NCBI GenBank assembly: GCA_018268935.1
Contig: JAFDVS010000057.1
Coordinates: 62,001-126,000 of the forward strand
DNA from: Acidobacteriota bacterium
GTDB taxonomy: Bacteria > Acidobacteriota > Terriglobia > Bryobacterales > Bryobacteraceae
Direction: 5' to 3'
DNA: 64,000 nt
Under the pieces are notes generated by a model. The model saw only the letters and a program-made list of their open reading frames with translations, searched no databases and was not told where the DNA came from. How positions within the stretch are numbered: position 1 is the first letter of the stretch; the number at the start of each line of letters is the position of its first letter. Positions 33,765 through 42,767 of the stretch are shown in pieces. The translations under genes and the position numbers were made by a program.

Positions 33765-35486
33765 TCACGCACCTAGCGCAGAACTTGCTTTTTTTCTATA
33801 GATAAGCCCCTCGCACGACTCCTCAACCAACACATTTTCTGGTGCTGTGCGGAGTTTGCCATCAATGTATACTTGTCCCGAATCCATACCAACGACAAGC
33901 CCTACGTCAGCTGGCAATAACCTCACTTTCTCCAATGAGAGAGCACTCTCTAACACCTCAATCGTTTCACGAACGAGACTACTGGAGTCAAATTCGGAAA
34001 CCAATCCGACAGGTGCACCATCAGGAAACGCATTGGCGATTTGAGTCGCCGACGCATGTTCCAACCCCCATTCGGAAACCAGAACGAGCAGCGGTTCCGC
34101 ACCGTCCAAGTAGGCGCGCCTGGCATGATCCACATACTTCAAAAGTGCGGTCAGCCCTGGCAGGTAGAGATGCTTTCCCGTTCCCTCCTTGAACTGGGAG
34201 CAACCGATGTGCAGCACTGCAACCTTCAAATCAGGTCTTGCTAAGGCCGCTCGGATACCGTTGAACAATGACGCATTCGGCCCGTTTTCTCTCGGATCGT
34301 ACTCCGTATCCCCAAGCAGTAGCGTAGTTGCTCGGGTATGAAACTGACCATGATGGTCCATGACCTGAGAGTCAGCGAGAATACCGAAGGTCCCCTCTGC
34401 ATTCCCCGCATCAAAGTGAGATGTCGGTATCGGATGAGCAACCACGCGCCGCCTTGAATCTGAGGCTTCATACGGCGCAATCACGTCAACGTGGTTATGA
34501 GCGATCTCTCTAACATTCGTGTAGGCTCCGCGGTAGGTATCCAAAACGGCTTGAACGCTCTTGCTGCAGAAGATCGACGTGGAGTCGCCTAGCACGTGAC
34601 GCCCAGCAATAAATTCGAATATCCCACCGATGTGGTCGGGGTGGTTGTGTGTCACAATGCAAGTTTTCAAAATGCCGAGCGGGACCCCCAGGGTCCGAAG
34701 CACACCGATGGACCGGAAACCCGGGTCAATCAGCACTCCAGGCGGTGAACCGGATTTCGTGTTTGCTCCAATAATTGCATATGCCCCACCAGCTACATTG
34801 TAGAAACTCGGGTACCAGGAATTCCATCGCCGCCCGACGACCAGCAGAGGCTCATCCGCCGCAATTGGCATCCTCACCTGTGCTTGGCTCTTGAAGTGAG
34901 CTTGCAATGCGGCATCACGGCGTTTCGTTTTGTCGCTGATTGACTCTATCCTTCGGATGGGCTGAACTCGGTGCAATACCCCAATGTCGTTCTCCGCCCG
35001 TCTTCGGTAAAGATAGCCTCGGCGGTCTCCATAGTCAATAGCGTACACGTTTAGCGTCTCACTGTATTGAAGTGCTGGATCCGCCAACATGCCGGGAGCA
35101 TTCTCCAAAGCAGCTTCGTTCCCGCCTCCGATCGCCGCAACAACGGCCGCCAACAATTGTGAGTTGACCGGCTTGGGCAACAGTCCATGAATCTTGTGTT
35201 CCACGAATCGCCGCCACGCCTCTTCGTTGACATTCGCACTAACAACTAGCACTGGCGGCGCATCTACACCGCTATTTCGCAGTCGGTCCAGAACACTGAA
35301 CCCATGCATATCCCCAAGTCTCAGATCAAGGACTATCATGGCATAGCGCACCTCCGAAAGGAGAAACTTCAGAGCCTCCGCGCCATCCCTTGCTTCGACC
35401 ACAATCCAGCCATCGTGCCGTAACGCATTTGCGTAGTCTTCTCTCTGGATCTGCTCATCCTCGACCAGCAGCAGCCTTTGGTTCAC
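33765..35486 (-). CDS. Response-regulator receiver fused to metallo-beta-lactamase (MBL) fold hydrolase
   Basis: The 573-residue protein has an N-terminal receiver (about 1-120) with acidic pocket E9/D10, acceptor Asp in VLDLRLGD (D54), Ser83 and Lys105. A linker (about 120-225) follows. An MBL domain (about 230-560) has H280-x-H282-x-D284-H285 (THNHPDHIGG), then H357 and D393 in LLLGDTEYD and H426. Phosphorylation by the upstream kinase would be expected to switch the enzyme, since no DNA-binding domain is present. The MBL substrate is unknown; nucleic acid or nucleotides are possible. The start is GTG at 35486, overlapping the kinase TAG by one base after a GGAGAGGAG site. Confidence 0.85.
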   Translation of the reverse strand: MNQRLLLVEDEQIQREDYANALRHDGWIVVEARDGAEALKFLLSEVRYAMIVLDLRLGDMHGFSVLDRLRNSGVDAPPVLVVSANVNEEAWRRFVEHKIHGLLPKPVNSQLLAAVVAAIGGGNEAALENAPGMLADPALQYSETLNVYAIDYGDRRGYLYRRRAENDIGVLHRVQPIRRIESISDKTKRRDAALQAHFKSQAQVRMPIAADEPLLVVGRRWNSWYPSFYNVAGGAYAIIGANTKSGSPPGVLIDPGFRSIGVLRTLGVPLGILKTCIVTHNHPDHIGGIFEFIAGRHVLGDSTSIFCSKSVQAVLDTYRGAYTNVREIAHNHVDVIAPYEASDSRRRVVAHPIPTSHFDAGNAEGTFGILADSQVMDHHGQFHTRATTLLLGDTEYDPRENGPNASLFNGIRAALARPDLKVAVLHIGCSQFKEGTGKHLYLPGLTALLKYVDHARRAYLDGAEPLLVLVSEWGLEHASATQIANAFPDGAPVGLVSEFDSSSLVRETIEVLESALSLEKVRLLPADVGLVVGMDSGQVYIDGKLRTAPENVLVEESCEGLIYRKKASSALGA

Positions 35487-38400
35487 TAATGACTCCTCTC
35501 CGCCACAATTGGCAGCCTCACTTTGAATGTCGCACCACCAATCTCATTTTTCGGATCAACGAAAATTCGGCCTTTCATGCGACGAACAATCCTCTGCACC
35601 CAAAAAAGGCCTATTCCCATGTTTCGAAGGCCCTTCGTCGTGAAATACGGAAGAAAGATACGGTCTAGGTCGTCCGTCGATATCCCTGGGCCGCTGTCCC
35701 TCACGATGAGATCAAAATGATGCTCGTCCGGGCATGACACTTCGATCTCAATTCTCCTGCTCGACTTAGTCGCATCCAGAGACTCCACAGCATCCATCGC
35801 ATTCCTCAACAGATTGACGACAATGGACTGGATCAGGCTGGAGTCGCTGTTAACGCTTGGCACGGCACCGAAACAAGCTGACAGGAACACCCCATGATCA
35901 CTCGCACGTCGCCCGGAAAGGCCAATAAGGTCGTCGATCAGTTTGTGAAGATCCGTCGGCTCATCAACCCCGCCCCTATCCCGAAAACTCGTAAACATGT
36001 CGATGGTCCGGACCGCATGGTCTACTTCGGACCGTAGAAGGTCTAGCTCGGTATACGGCTGTTCGCACGCAAATTGTCTCCGCATTCTCTTTTCCAAAAT
36101 TATAATATTTGTAAGTGAATTCAGAAACTCGTGAGAGATGCCGGAAGCCAGGTATCCCAAATCAGCTGCTTTGATCAGCGAAGCATAGAAGGCTGTCTCG
36201 TGAAGCTGTGCGATCTCGATTGCTACTCCTGCATGGCTAGCTAGTATCCCAAGCGTCCGCTGAACAGTCTCATCAAACCGGAGCACCCTCTGCGAATTTA
36301 TAAACATAACCCCAACAATGCTATTTTGGCGCGTGAGTGGAATCGCGGCAAAGGACTTAATCCCAAGTTTGATTGAAGCATCGCGCACCGTGGGGATGCC
36401 ATTTGGCACCTTTAGCACATCGTTCAGATACAAAGGCTGCCGAATCTTCAGCACATAGCGCCCGGTGCCCCCGGAACTCCGAGGGGAGACAGACAGCTCC
36501 TTCGCTAGAGGACCGTAGGCATGGCATTCTCCAAACGAGTCGGTTTCCTCATTGTAAAGGTTAATTGTCGGAGATACCTCCTCACCAAGGATTGCTCGAA
36601 TGCCCTTGCCAATACTATCTAGAGCCGCATTCTGATCAAGATCCTGAACCACCAAATGTTGCATCACTTCTTCCAGTGCAGCGTGAGTCTTGAGTTGCTG
36701 GTGGAGGCTATCCATCAACTTCGCCTTCCCTATCGCTATGGCGGCCTGATTCGCAAGTGTCAAGAGGAGAGAAACTTCCGTGTCCGTAAAATCATGCGGT
36801 CCCTTATTGTTGAGATATAGCACGCCACTTACGCGCTCGCCGGTCTTCAAGGGAATCGCGATCATGGCTCGAAATAACACCTTAAGGTCCGGGTTTGCAC
36901 GGCCATCTTTCTGGATATCCGCCATGCGAATCACATCCCCAGTCCGAATCACGGTTCGTGTAATCCCGTTTTCAAGATGTAGCCTTGGCGGCGGGTGATC
37001 GAAATCGGCAGTTCGAAAAACGTCCACCACTGATCGTCCGTCTTCGCTAATTAGATAGATGATTCCCGCCGTAGTGTTCGTCAACCGGATGGCCCCTAGT
37101 GCGACTTCCCGTAACACGTCCTGCACACTTGCTGAATCTATGATGCGCTCGGCGATGTCCTGCAACAAAGTCACCGCGATCGAGCGCTGCATCGCGAAGC
37201 CAGCCTGTTGCGCAAGCGCGTCAACAAGCCGCCGGTCACTCTCGGTAAACCAATCAGGTGCATCTTGATCCGCGCTAACTACGCCGAGGGTGTGATGCCC
37301 GACACGAATCGGCGCCACCAACATTGAGCGTTCCGTGGAGCGCGGCTTTCTCGCCGGCGCAAACTGCGCTTCCTTTTCAGCCGAAGGTGAAACCAGGGAA
37401 AGTCCTGTCGTGAACACCATGCCAGCAAGCCCTTCGTCAGTTCTAAATCGTCTAGTCAACGTTGTACCGCTGGCCCCGTGAGCAACCCGCGGAACTAGAA
37501 AAGTCTCGCCGTCCTCTTCTACCGGAAGAAAAATCGTACAGTGCGAACAACCAAGATTCTCCGCAACTTGATCAACTATCGCGCGAAGCAGTTCGTCCGT
37601 ATCCAACTTAGCGCCGATGTGCTTTACCACTTCGTTGACAATCTCCATGTCTCGGATAAGCCGTTGCGCGCTGTTCCACAGCCTGGCATGCCAAATCTGC
37701 GGAGCGACCCTGGCGCCGAATGCTACAAGTGCGGGCCGCAATTCCGCCTTGTAATAGTGCGCTGTCTCGTGGTCTGCAGTCAGTAATCCGATCACCGTGC
37801 CGTCGTGGACAATTGGCAGACAAATCCACGAGCGGACTGAAAACGTGGAAGGGTGTGACGTCCAATCCTGGTCATCGTGGGTATCGCTCAAAATTAGCGG
37901 TTCTCTACTTTCAACGACTCTCCGTACCAACGGATCGCGAGAGCATGGGCGCAACAGCCCTCGATCTGAGGAATCGGAATCAAAGCCGAAACCCGCTAAT
38001 AGGGTCCGAATGTCGCCTCGCACCAACTGCAGCGAAGCACTCCTACACGGTGCGATCTCACGCCACTCCGTCAGTATCTGCTGAGCCGTAGCACTCGATC
38101 CCAGAGCAAACTTCACCTCATCCTCGATCTCCGACTTGGTTGCCGCTTCTCGTTGTAGTCTGGCAATCGTCTCATGGAGGCCGCTCTCTTCCCTCTCCTT
38201 GTCCAACCAACGTGAGATGTAACTGGAAATGTGGTTGGCGATGTTGTACAGAACCCTGGCCGCCGCTTCGATCTGCGTGGCGCGCATTCGAGGCATCTCC
38301 GCCCAAGCCTTCAGATACTCACCTCTGTCAATCCCAAGTGATGTTGCATGAAGCTCATGCCAGCACTGCGGCACGTCAGTGAGTTCTCCGTCCCTGATTC

Positions 38401-38872
38401 GATCATCAAGCACCTTGAAGCTTTTAATTTCGACGTCTGGCCTGGCCCGATCACGATTTTCCTCGCCGCGATCCAGGTCAACCCGCAGCTGCCCCCCGAA
38501 GAGATAGCCCAAAATGCGGCCATTGAACATGATCGGCGAAACGAAGTCAACCAACCCATGCGCACAAGTGTAAACCTGGTACTGCTGGTTCTGCGCGGCC
38601 ACCCCCCCCCACGTTCTGTCGCATTCAGCACAGATCGACCGACCGACGTGTGTACCCTTGATAAGGTCCATACAGAGTCGATTGAAGGGAGGTGTCTGCC
38701 TAGTAACCGGGCATCCGTCCGCGTCCATTATGACAAGACTAATCCCAGTAAGGGCGGAAAAATCATCGAGCAACCCTTGAAGCGATCCTAACTGGGAGAA
38801 TTCCTGCCAATGCAGTTTCTCAATCGCATCATTCATGTGCCTATCTTGAAGGTGAATGGGCATCCATTTCAC
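35486..38872 (-). CDS. PocR-GAF multi-sensor histidine kinase
   Basis: This 1128-residue soluble kinase has a PocR-type ligand-binding domain at the N-terminus (about 15-175, with Cys-rich SICAECDRTWGG and YTCAHGL). Several GAF domains follow (about 245-900, probably four), then a dimerisation helix with the phospho-accepting His in SHEF (about H914) and an HATPase domain: N box LLRNAMDAVES, RDSGPGIS and FTTKGLRNMGIGLFW. It probably senses a small molecule or redox state in the cytoplasm and phosphorylates the adjacent REC-MBL protein. The start is GTG 38872 with an AGGA box; in-frame ATG codons at 38863 and 38839 are alternatives. Confidence 0.88.
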   Translation of the reverse strand: MKWMPIHLQDRHMNDAIEKLHWQEFSQLGSLQGLLDDFSALTGISLVIMDADGCPVTRQTPPFNRLCMDLIKGTHVGRSICAECDRTWGGVAAQNQQYQVYTCAHGLVDFVSPIMFNGRILGYLFGGQLRVDLDRGEENRDRARPDVEIKSFKVLDDRIRDGELTDVPQCWHELHATSLGIDRGEYLKAWAEMPRMRATQIEAAARVLYNIANHISSYISRWLDKEREESGLHETIARLQREAATKSEIEDEVKFALGSSATAQQILTEWREIAPCRSASLQLVRGDIRTLLAGFGFDSDSSDRGLLRPCSRDPLVRRVVESREPLILSDTHDDQDWTSHPSTFSVRSWICLPIVHDGTVIGLLTADHETAHYYKAELRPALVAFGARVAPQIWHARLWNSAQRLIRDMEIVNEVVKHIGAKLDTDELLRAIVDQVAENLGCSHCTIFLPVEEDGETFLVPRVAHGASGTTLTRRFRTDEGLAGMVFTTGLSLVSPSAEKEAQFAPARKPRSTERSMLVAPIRVGHHTLGVVSADQDAPDWFTESDRRLVDALAQQAGFAMQRSIAVTLLQDIAERIIDSASVQDVLREVALGAIRLTNTTAGIIYLISEDGRSVVDVFRTADFDHPPPRLHLENGITRTVIRTGDVIRMADIQKDGRANPDLKVLFRAMIAIPLKTGERVSGVLYLNNKGPHDFTDTEVSLLLTLANQAAIAIGKAKLMDSLHQQLKTHAALEEVMQHLVVQDLDQNAALDSIGKGIRAILGEEVSPTINLYNEETDSFGECHAYGPLAKELSVSPRSSGGTGRYVLKIRQPLYLNDVLKVPNGIPTVRDASIKLGIKSFAAIPLTRQNSIVGVMFINSQRVLRFDETVQRTLGILASHAGVAIEIAQLHETAFYASLIKAADLGYLASGISHEFLNSLTNIIILEKRMRRQFACEQPYTELDLLRSEVDHAVRTIDMFTSFRDRGGVDEPTDLHKLIDDLIGLSGRRASDHGVFLSACFGAVPSVNSDSSLIQSIVVNLLRNAMDAVESLDATKSSRRIEIEVSCPDEHHFDLIVRDSGPGISTDDLDRIFLPYFTTKGLRNMGIGLFWVQRIVRRMKGRIFVDPKNEIGGATFKVRLPIVAERSH
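38602..38610 (-). repeat. G9 homopolymer inside the kinase gene
   Basis: Nine consecutive C's on the plus strand (nine G's on the coding strand) encode part of TWGG around residue 88, inside the PocR domain. The frame is open through the run in this sequence. Such tracts are prone to slippage and to sequencing error. Confidence 0.85.
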
Positions 38873-38882
38873 CTCTTATTCC

Positions 38883-38912
38883 TCTCGGGCTCTAATATAT
38901 CATTCTTTCAGC
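38883..38912 (-). promoter_or_regulatory. Possible promoter of the kinase/REC-MBL operon
   Basis: On the minus strand an AT-rich stretch (GATATATTAG) lies just upstream of the kinase start, with a GTGACA about 18 bases before a TGATAT. The match to a sigma-70 promoter is modest. It would lie wholly inside the island. Confidence 0.3.
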
Positions 38913-38933
38913 GGGTGGACTGTCACTTCTCCA

Positions 38934-39278
38934 ATGGTTACGAAAAAGCAGTCTGCGAAGGACTACCCCGCCGGCTTCGACCTCAACATCGCCGACGGCA
39001 TCCAGCGTGCCCGCTACCGCGACTCCCTCGAACACGCCTCCCTCATGGAGCCCAACAAAATCTACGAAATCACCGTCCGCATGTACCCCACCTCGAACGT
39101 CTTCAAGAAAGGGCACCGCATTCGTGTCGATCTAAGCTCCTCCAATTTTCCCCGCTTCGACATCAACCCCAATACCGGCGAACCCCTCGCCCGCCATCGC
39201 CGTACGCGCGTTGCCACCAACACCATCCATCACGACCAGCAGCACCAGTCGCACATCCTCTTACCTGTAATCCCGTAG
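38934..39278 (+). pseudogene. Detached 3' fragment of the CocE/NonD gene
   Basis: An open frame from ATG 38934 (or 38856) runs into a sequence encoding residues 499-604 of the CocE/NonD protein and ends at the same stop. Only 106 of 604 residues remain, so it cannot form the enzyme. Its exact protein identity with the left copy shows recent duplication or transfer. Confidence 0.8.
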
Positions 39279-39279
39279 C
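38956..39279. repeat. 324-bp direct repeat, right copy
   Basis: This is the partner of 33359-33682. The shared sequence begins with CGAAGGACTACC and ends one base after the stop codon; beyond these points the two sequences differ at once. Confidence 0.95.
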
Positions 39280-39282
39280 GGC

Positions 39283-40143
39283 TCAGCGCCGCACATTGAT
39301 CTGAAACCGACCGCCATACCTCTGCGCATCGCCATCCATCTCCAGGCGGTCAAACCGCCCGCTGGAATTGAGATACAGCCGGCCCCGCCCGGACGCCGCA
39401 TCCCCGCCCACATTCGTCACACTCACATCCACCGGATTCCCCGATCCACTCCACCGTCCGCTCATCTGCACCACTTCATTCCCATAAAGCGTGAACTCCG
39501 CGTTCCCATCGCTTCGCAAATTCGCCCGCAGCCGCCGCACACTCTGATCCTGGTTGCCCACCCGCATCGTCCCACTCGACGCAAACGTCTCATCAAACCC
39601 CGTAAACTTCGCCGCAATCGGCGCCTGCCCTCCACCACCGCCACCTAGTCCCAAATTCGGCAATATCCCTCCACCGCCGGAACTCGAGCCCGTCCCCCCA
39701 AACCCACCCCCCGTCGAAACATACGAAGCCGCATTCGGATCCGCCGTCCACGACAGCTCAAACGTGTACCCTTCGTCCCCGCCCTTCTTATCCCGAATCG
39801 CAACAATCGCCGTCCACTGATTCCCCAGCCGTGGCTCCTGCACCAGCCTCACTTCACCGCGTCCATCAATCCCACGAAACGCAAACTTCGAAAAGCCGCC
39901 CGACGGCAGCGGCTGGCTGCACTCCGATCCATCGTCGCGGCCCGGCCGCCCGGTCAGTGTACGCAGCAGAACCCGGTCCCCGCGCAATTCCACATCGCTT
40001 TCATCGTCGATGCGAACACGCAAGGTACAGCGCCCATCGGCAGCCCGCGGATTATAATCCCGCATCTGCTTAGGCCGGAACACCGGATCCTGCTGCGCCA
40101 CTAACAGCGCACATCCAAACCACAACGCGCGTCGAAACAGCAT
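39283..40143 (-). CDS. Secreted hypothetical protein with glycine-rich linker
   Basis: The 286-residue protein has a signal peptide (MLFRRALWFGCALLVAQQ). A beta-rich N-terminal part (about 20-130) and a C-terminal beta-rich part (about 170-286) are joined by a Gly/Ser-rich stretch (about 137-175). No family is recognised. ATG 40143 starts the leader; the longer frame upstream overlaps the Gfo/Idh gene region. It lies ten bases downstream of that gene on the same strand. Confidence 0.65.
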   Translation of the reverse strand: MLFRRALWFGCALLVAQQDPVFRPKQMRDYNPRAADGRCTLRVRIDDESDVELRGDRVLLRTLTGRPGRDDGSECSQPLPSGGFSKFAFRGIDGRGEVRLVQEPRLGNQWTAIVAIRDKKGGDEGYTFELSWTADPNAASYVSTGGGFGGTGSSSGGGGILPNLGLGGGGGGQAPIAAKFTGFDETFASSGTMRVGNQDQSVRRLRANLRSDGNAEFTLYGNEVVQMSGRWSGSGNPVDVSVTNVGGDAASGRGRLYLNSSGRFDRLEMDGDAQRYGGRFQINVRR

Positions 40144-40153
40144 ACTTTCGATC

Positions 40154-41311
40154 TTACGAAAAATCCGCCAACCCAACCTTCCTTCCCTTCAACAGCGCCT
40201 GGTTCGCCAGATGCGGCCCGGCCACCGCCGCCGCCGCGATCTCCACGGTGCAATTCGTATCCTTCCGCGACTTCATGCAATCCAAAAAGTTCTGCACATG
40301 CGATTCCACCGGCACCGGAGCCTGCTCCTCATAAATCGGAGCGTTCGTCTTCTTCCAAGGCTCGGCGTACACCACGAACCCGGCATCGTCCAGGATCATC
40401 GTCGCCTTGTCGCCCATGAACGTGATCGACCACCCGTTCTGATACGAGTTCGCGTAGTCCAGCGTCCACGTCACCATCATCTCCGGATACTCAAACACCG
40501 CCGAGAACACATCCGGATGCTCCGCGCCCGTCATCTTCGCCACATACCCGTGGCACAATGCCGACTTCGGTGGCCCTTGCTTCGTGAACCACTGCACAAC
40601 GTCCATCAAGTGCGTCCCCTGATCCGTCATGTTCCCGCCCGCGTAATCCCAGAAGTAGCGCCACCGCCGGAACCGCATCGGCTCCAACTCCCGCTTCTTC
40701 GCGCTCCCCAGGAAGCGTTTCCAATCGAGCTTGCCCGGCAGCGGCGAATTATCCAGCGGACCCGCGATATTCCAGTGCCACTGCGGCTTCACCAACGTTA
40801 CCCGCCCCAGCACTCCATCATCTACCAACTTCTTCGCCTTCATGATGGCCTCGGCGCTGCGCCGCTGCATCCCGATCTGCACCACCTGCTTCGATTTCCG
40901 CACCGCCGAAATCATCTTCGCGCTCTCTTCAATCGACTTCGACAGCGGCTTCTCCAGATACACATCCTTGCCCGCCGCCAGCGAGTCCATCAGCATCGGA
41001 CAATGTTGATGATCCGGCGAGGCAATCACCACTGCATCGACATTCTTATCCGCCAGCAGATCGTGATAGTCCAGATATGGCTTCGCCTGCGGTGATTCCT
41101 TCTGCGCCAGTTGCAGGTTCGGCTCGTACACATCGCACAGGGCGACGCACTCGACACCCATTTTGTTGAAGATTTTTTGTAAATAACGCCCGCGCCCTCC
41201 GGTTGCAATCAAGCCATACCGGACACGGTCGTTAGCACCAACAGCACGCTGCGGCAGGAACATCGGAGCCGCGGCTAAAGTAGTAAGAAAATTGCGGCGA
41301 TCAGCAGACAT
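40154..41311 (-). CDS. Exported Gfo/Idh/MocA-family oxidoreductase
   Basis: The 385-residue protein has a twin-arginine leader (DRRNFLTTLAAA, about residues 5-16). A Rossmann domain contains GLIATGGRGR and the catalytic Lys motif EKPLSKS, and a C-terminal Gfo/Idh/MocA domain carries GGNMTDQGTHLMDVVQWF. These enzymes oxidise or reduce sugars with bound NAD(P). Tat export of a folded cofactor enzyme is typical for this group in acidobacteria and planctomycetes. Confidence 0.88.
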   Translation of the reverse strand: MSADRRNFLTTLAAAPMFLPQRAVGANDRVRYGLIATGGRGRYLQKIFNKMGVECVALCDVYEPNLQLAQKESPQAKPYLDYHDLLADKNVDAVVIASPDHQHCPMLMDSLAAGKDVYLEKPLSKSIEESAKMISAVRKSKQVVQIGMQRRSAEAIMKAKKLVDDGVLGRVTLVKPQWHWNIAGPLDNSPLPGKLDWKRFLGSAKKRELEPMRFRRWRYFWDYAGGNMTDQGTHLMDVVQWFTKQGPPKSALCHGYVAKMTGAEHPDVFSAVFEYPEMMVTWTLDYANSYQNGWSITFMGDKATMILDDAGFVVYAEPWKKTNAPIYEEQAPVPVESHVQNFLDCMKSRKDTNCTVEIAAAAVAGPHLANQALLKGRKVGLADFS

Positions 41312-41350
41312 GGATTAATCTCCTGTCCGCATCCTATCACCGCCCGCGCA

Positions 41351-42763
41351 CTAAATCTTCTTCAGCTTCCACCGCCCCCGCCGGAACGCCCAGAACCCAA
41401 CCACCGCCAGCACCGACTCCGATATCGTAATCGCCAGGTAAATCCCCGTCGCTCCGAATCCACCCGGATACGCCAATGCCCACGCCAGCGGGATTTGAAA
41501 CACCCATTGGCACGCCAGGTTGATCAGCGTCGGAGTCATCGTGTCCCCAGCCCCATTAAACGCTTGCACCACCACCATCCCCCACGCATAGAACCCGTAC
41601 CCATAGCAGATGTACCGTAAGCACTCCGATCCCTGCCGGATCACTTCCGGATCACGGCTGAAAATCCGCAGCAACGGCTCGGCAAACACGATGAACGCCA
41701 CCGCCAGCGTTCCCAGAAAAATCATATTGAACAAACCCGCCCGATACACCGACTTCTCGGCCCGCTCCGGTTTCCCCGCTCCCAGATTCTGCCCCACCAG
41801 CGTCGCCGCCGCGTTGCTCAATCCCCACGCAGGCAGAATCGCGAAGATAATCAGCCGGATCGCGATCATATAACCCGCCAGCGCCGTGCTGCCGAAGCTC
41901 GACACCAATCGCACCACGCCCAGCCACGACGTCGTCGTGATCAGCACTTGCGCAATTCCCGTCCCCGACACGCGCAGCAATCGCCACAGCACTTCCCAGT
42001 TCACCCGCATCTGTTGCCACGAAACCTGAATCCGTGACAGTCCTCCAAACAGCACCCAGAACTGAAACGCAACCCCGCAGCCGCGCCCGATCGACGATGC
42101 CACCGCCGACCCCATCAGCCCCATCTTCGGAAACGGCCCCAACCCCAGAATCAGACACGGATTCAGCACGATGTTGATGATGTTCGCCAACCACAGCACC
42201 CGCATCGCAATCGCCGCATCCCCCGCGCCGCGGAAAATCGCGTTGTTCAAAAACAACAGAAAAATAAACGAGCACGTCCCGGAGATCGTCCGCGTGAAGT
42301 TCTGCCCCACCGCGATCACTGCCTCTTCACCACCCATCAGCCGCAGCAACTCAGGAGCAAACACCACCCCAATCACCGTAATCGGCAACGAGCAAAAAAT
42401 CCCCACAAAAATCGCCTGCGCCGCTGCCACCGATGCCCCCGCCGGATCCTTCTCCCCAATCCGCCGCGCCACCATCGCCGTCGCCGCCATGCTCAACCCA
42501 ATCGCCACGCCAAACAAAATGCTCAGCAGCGATTCCGTCAGCGCCACCGCCGCCACGGCCTCCGTGCCCAAGCTCGACACAAAGAACGCGTCCACCACCC
42601 CGAACAGCGACTCCATCGCCATCTCCAGAATCATCGGAACGGCAAGAAGCAGAATCGCCCGGTCGAGCTTTCCTTCGGTGTAATCGTGATGCGACCCGCG
42701 CAACGACTCGCGGACCGATGCCCAGAAGCCTTGTGACTGCGCGGAGGACTGCGAGGCCTCCAT
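41351..42763 (-). CDS. MATE-family multidrug/Na+ efflux transporter
   Basis: The 470-residue protein has about 12 membrane helices in two similar halves. Motifs include PMILEMAMESLFGVVDAFFVSSLG at the start, and a second-half ALAGYMIAIRLIIFAILPAWGLSNAAATLVGQNLGAG stretch, typical of the NorM/DinF-type MATE superfamily. It probably exports cationic drugs or metabolites using Na+ or H+. It starts five bases after the stop of the pilin-like gene upstream. Confidence 0.88.
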   Translation of the reverse strand: MEASQSSAQSQGFWASVRESLRGSHHDYTEGKLDRAILLLAVPMILEMAMESLFGVVDAFFVSSLGTEAVAAVALTESLLSILFGVAIGLSMAATAMVARRIGEKDPAGASVAAAQAIFVGIFCSLPITVIGVVFAPELLRLMGGEEAVIAVGQNFTRTISGTCSFIFLLFLNNAIFRGAGDAAIAMRVLWLANIINIVLNPCLILGLGPFPKMGLMGSAVASSIGRGCGVAFQFWVLFGGLSRIQVSWQQMRVNWEVLWRLLRVSGTGIAQVLITTTSWLGVVRLVSSFGSTALAGYMIAIRLIIFAILPAWGLSNAAATLVGQNLGAGKPERAEKSVYRAGLFNMIFLGTLAVAFIVFAEPLLRIFSRDPEVIRQGSECLRYICYGYGFYAWGMVVVQAFNGAGDTMTPTLINLACQWVFQIPLAWALAYPGGFGATGIYLAITISESVLAVVGFWAFRRGRWKLKKI

Positions 42764-42767
42764 CTAT

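Larger units (their letters stand above)
33683..38955. other. Foreign-looking two-gene island between direct repeats
   Basis: About 5.3 kb lies between the 324-bp repeats. It carries only two minus-strand genes, a PocR-GAF histidine kinase and a receiver-MBL protein, with no integrase, transposase or terminal inverted repeat. Its composition is less GC-rich and its codons more mixed than the flanking Ala/Pro-rich genes; sampled by eye, 31 of 60 bases G+C at 37021-37080 against 36 of 60 at 33061-33120. A single crossover of a circular DNA carrying the target gene's 3' end would give this structure. The short ends (33683-33764 and 38873-38955) show no other feature. Confidence 0.8.

Noticed and set aside
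33683-38955. Transposon or integrase-driven element
   Set aside because: No transposase, integrase, tRNA target or terminal inverted repeat is present; the long direct repeat fits homologous single-crossover integration better.
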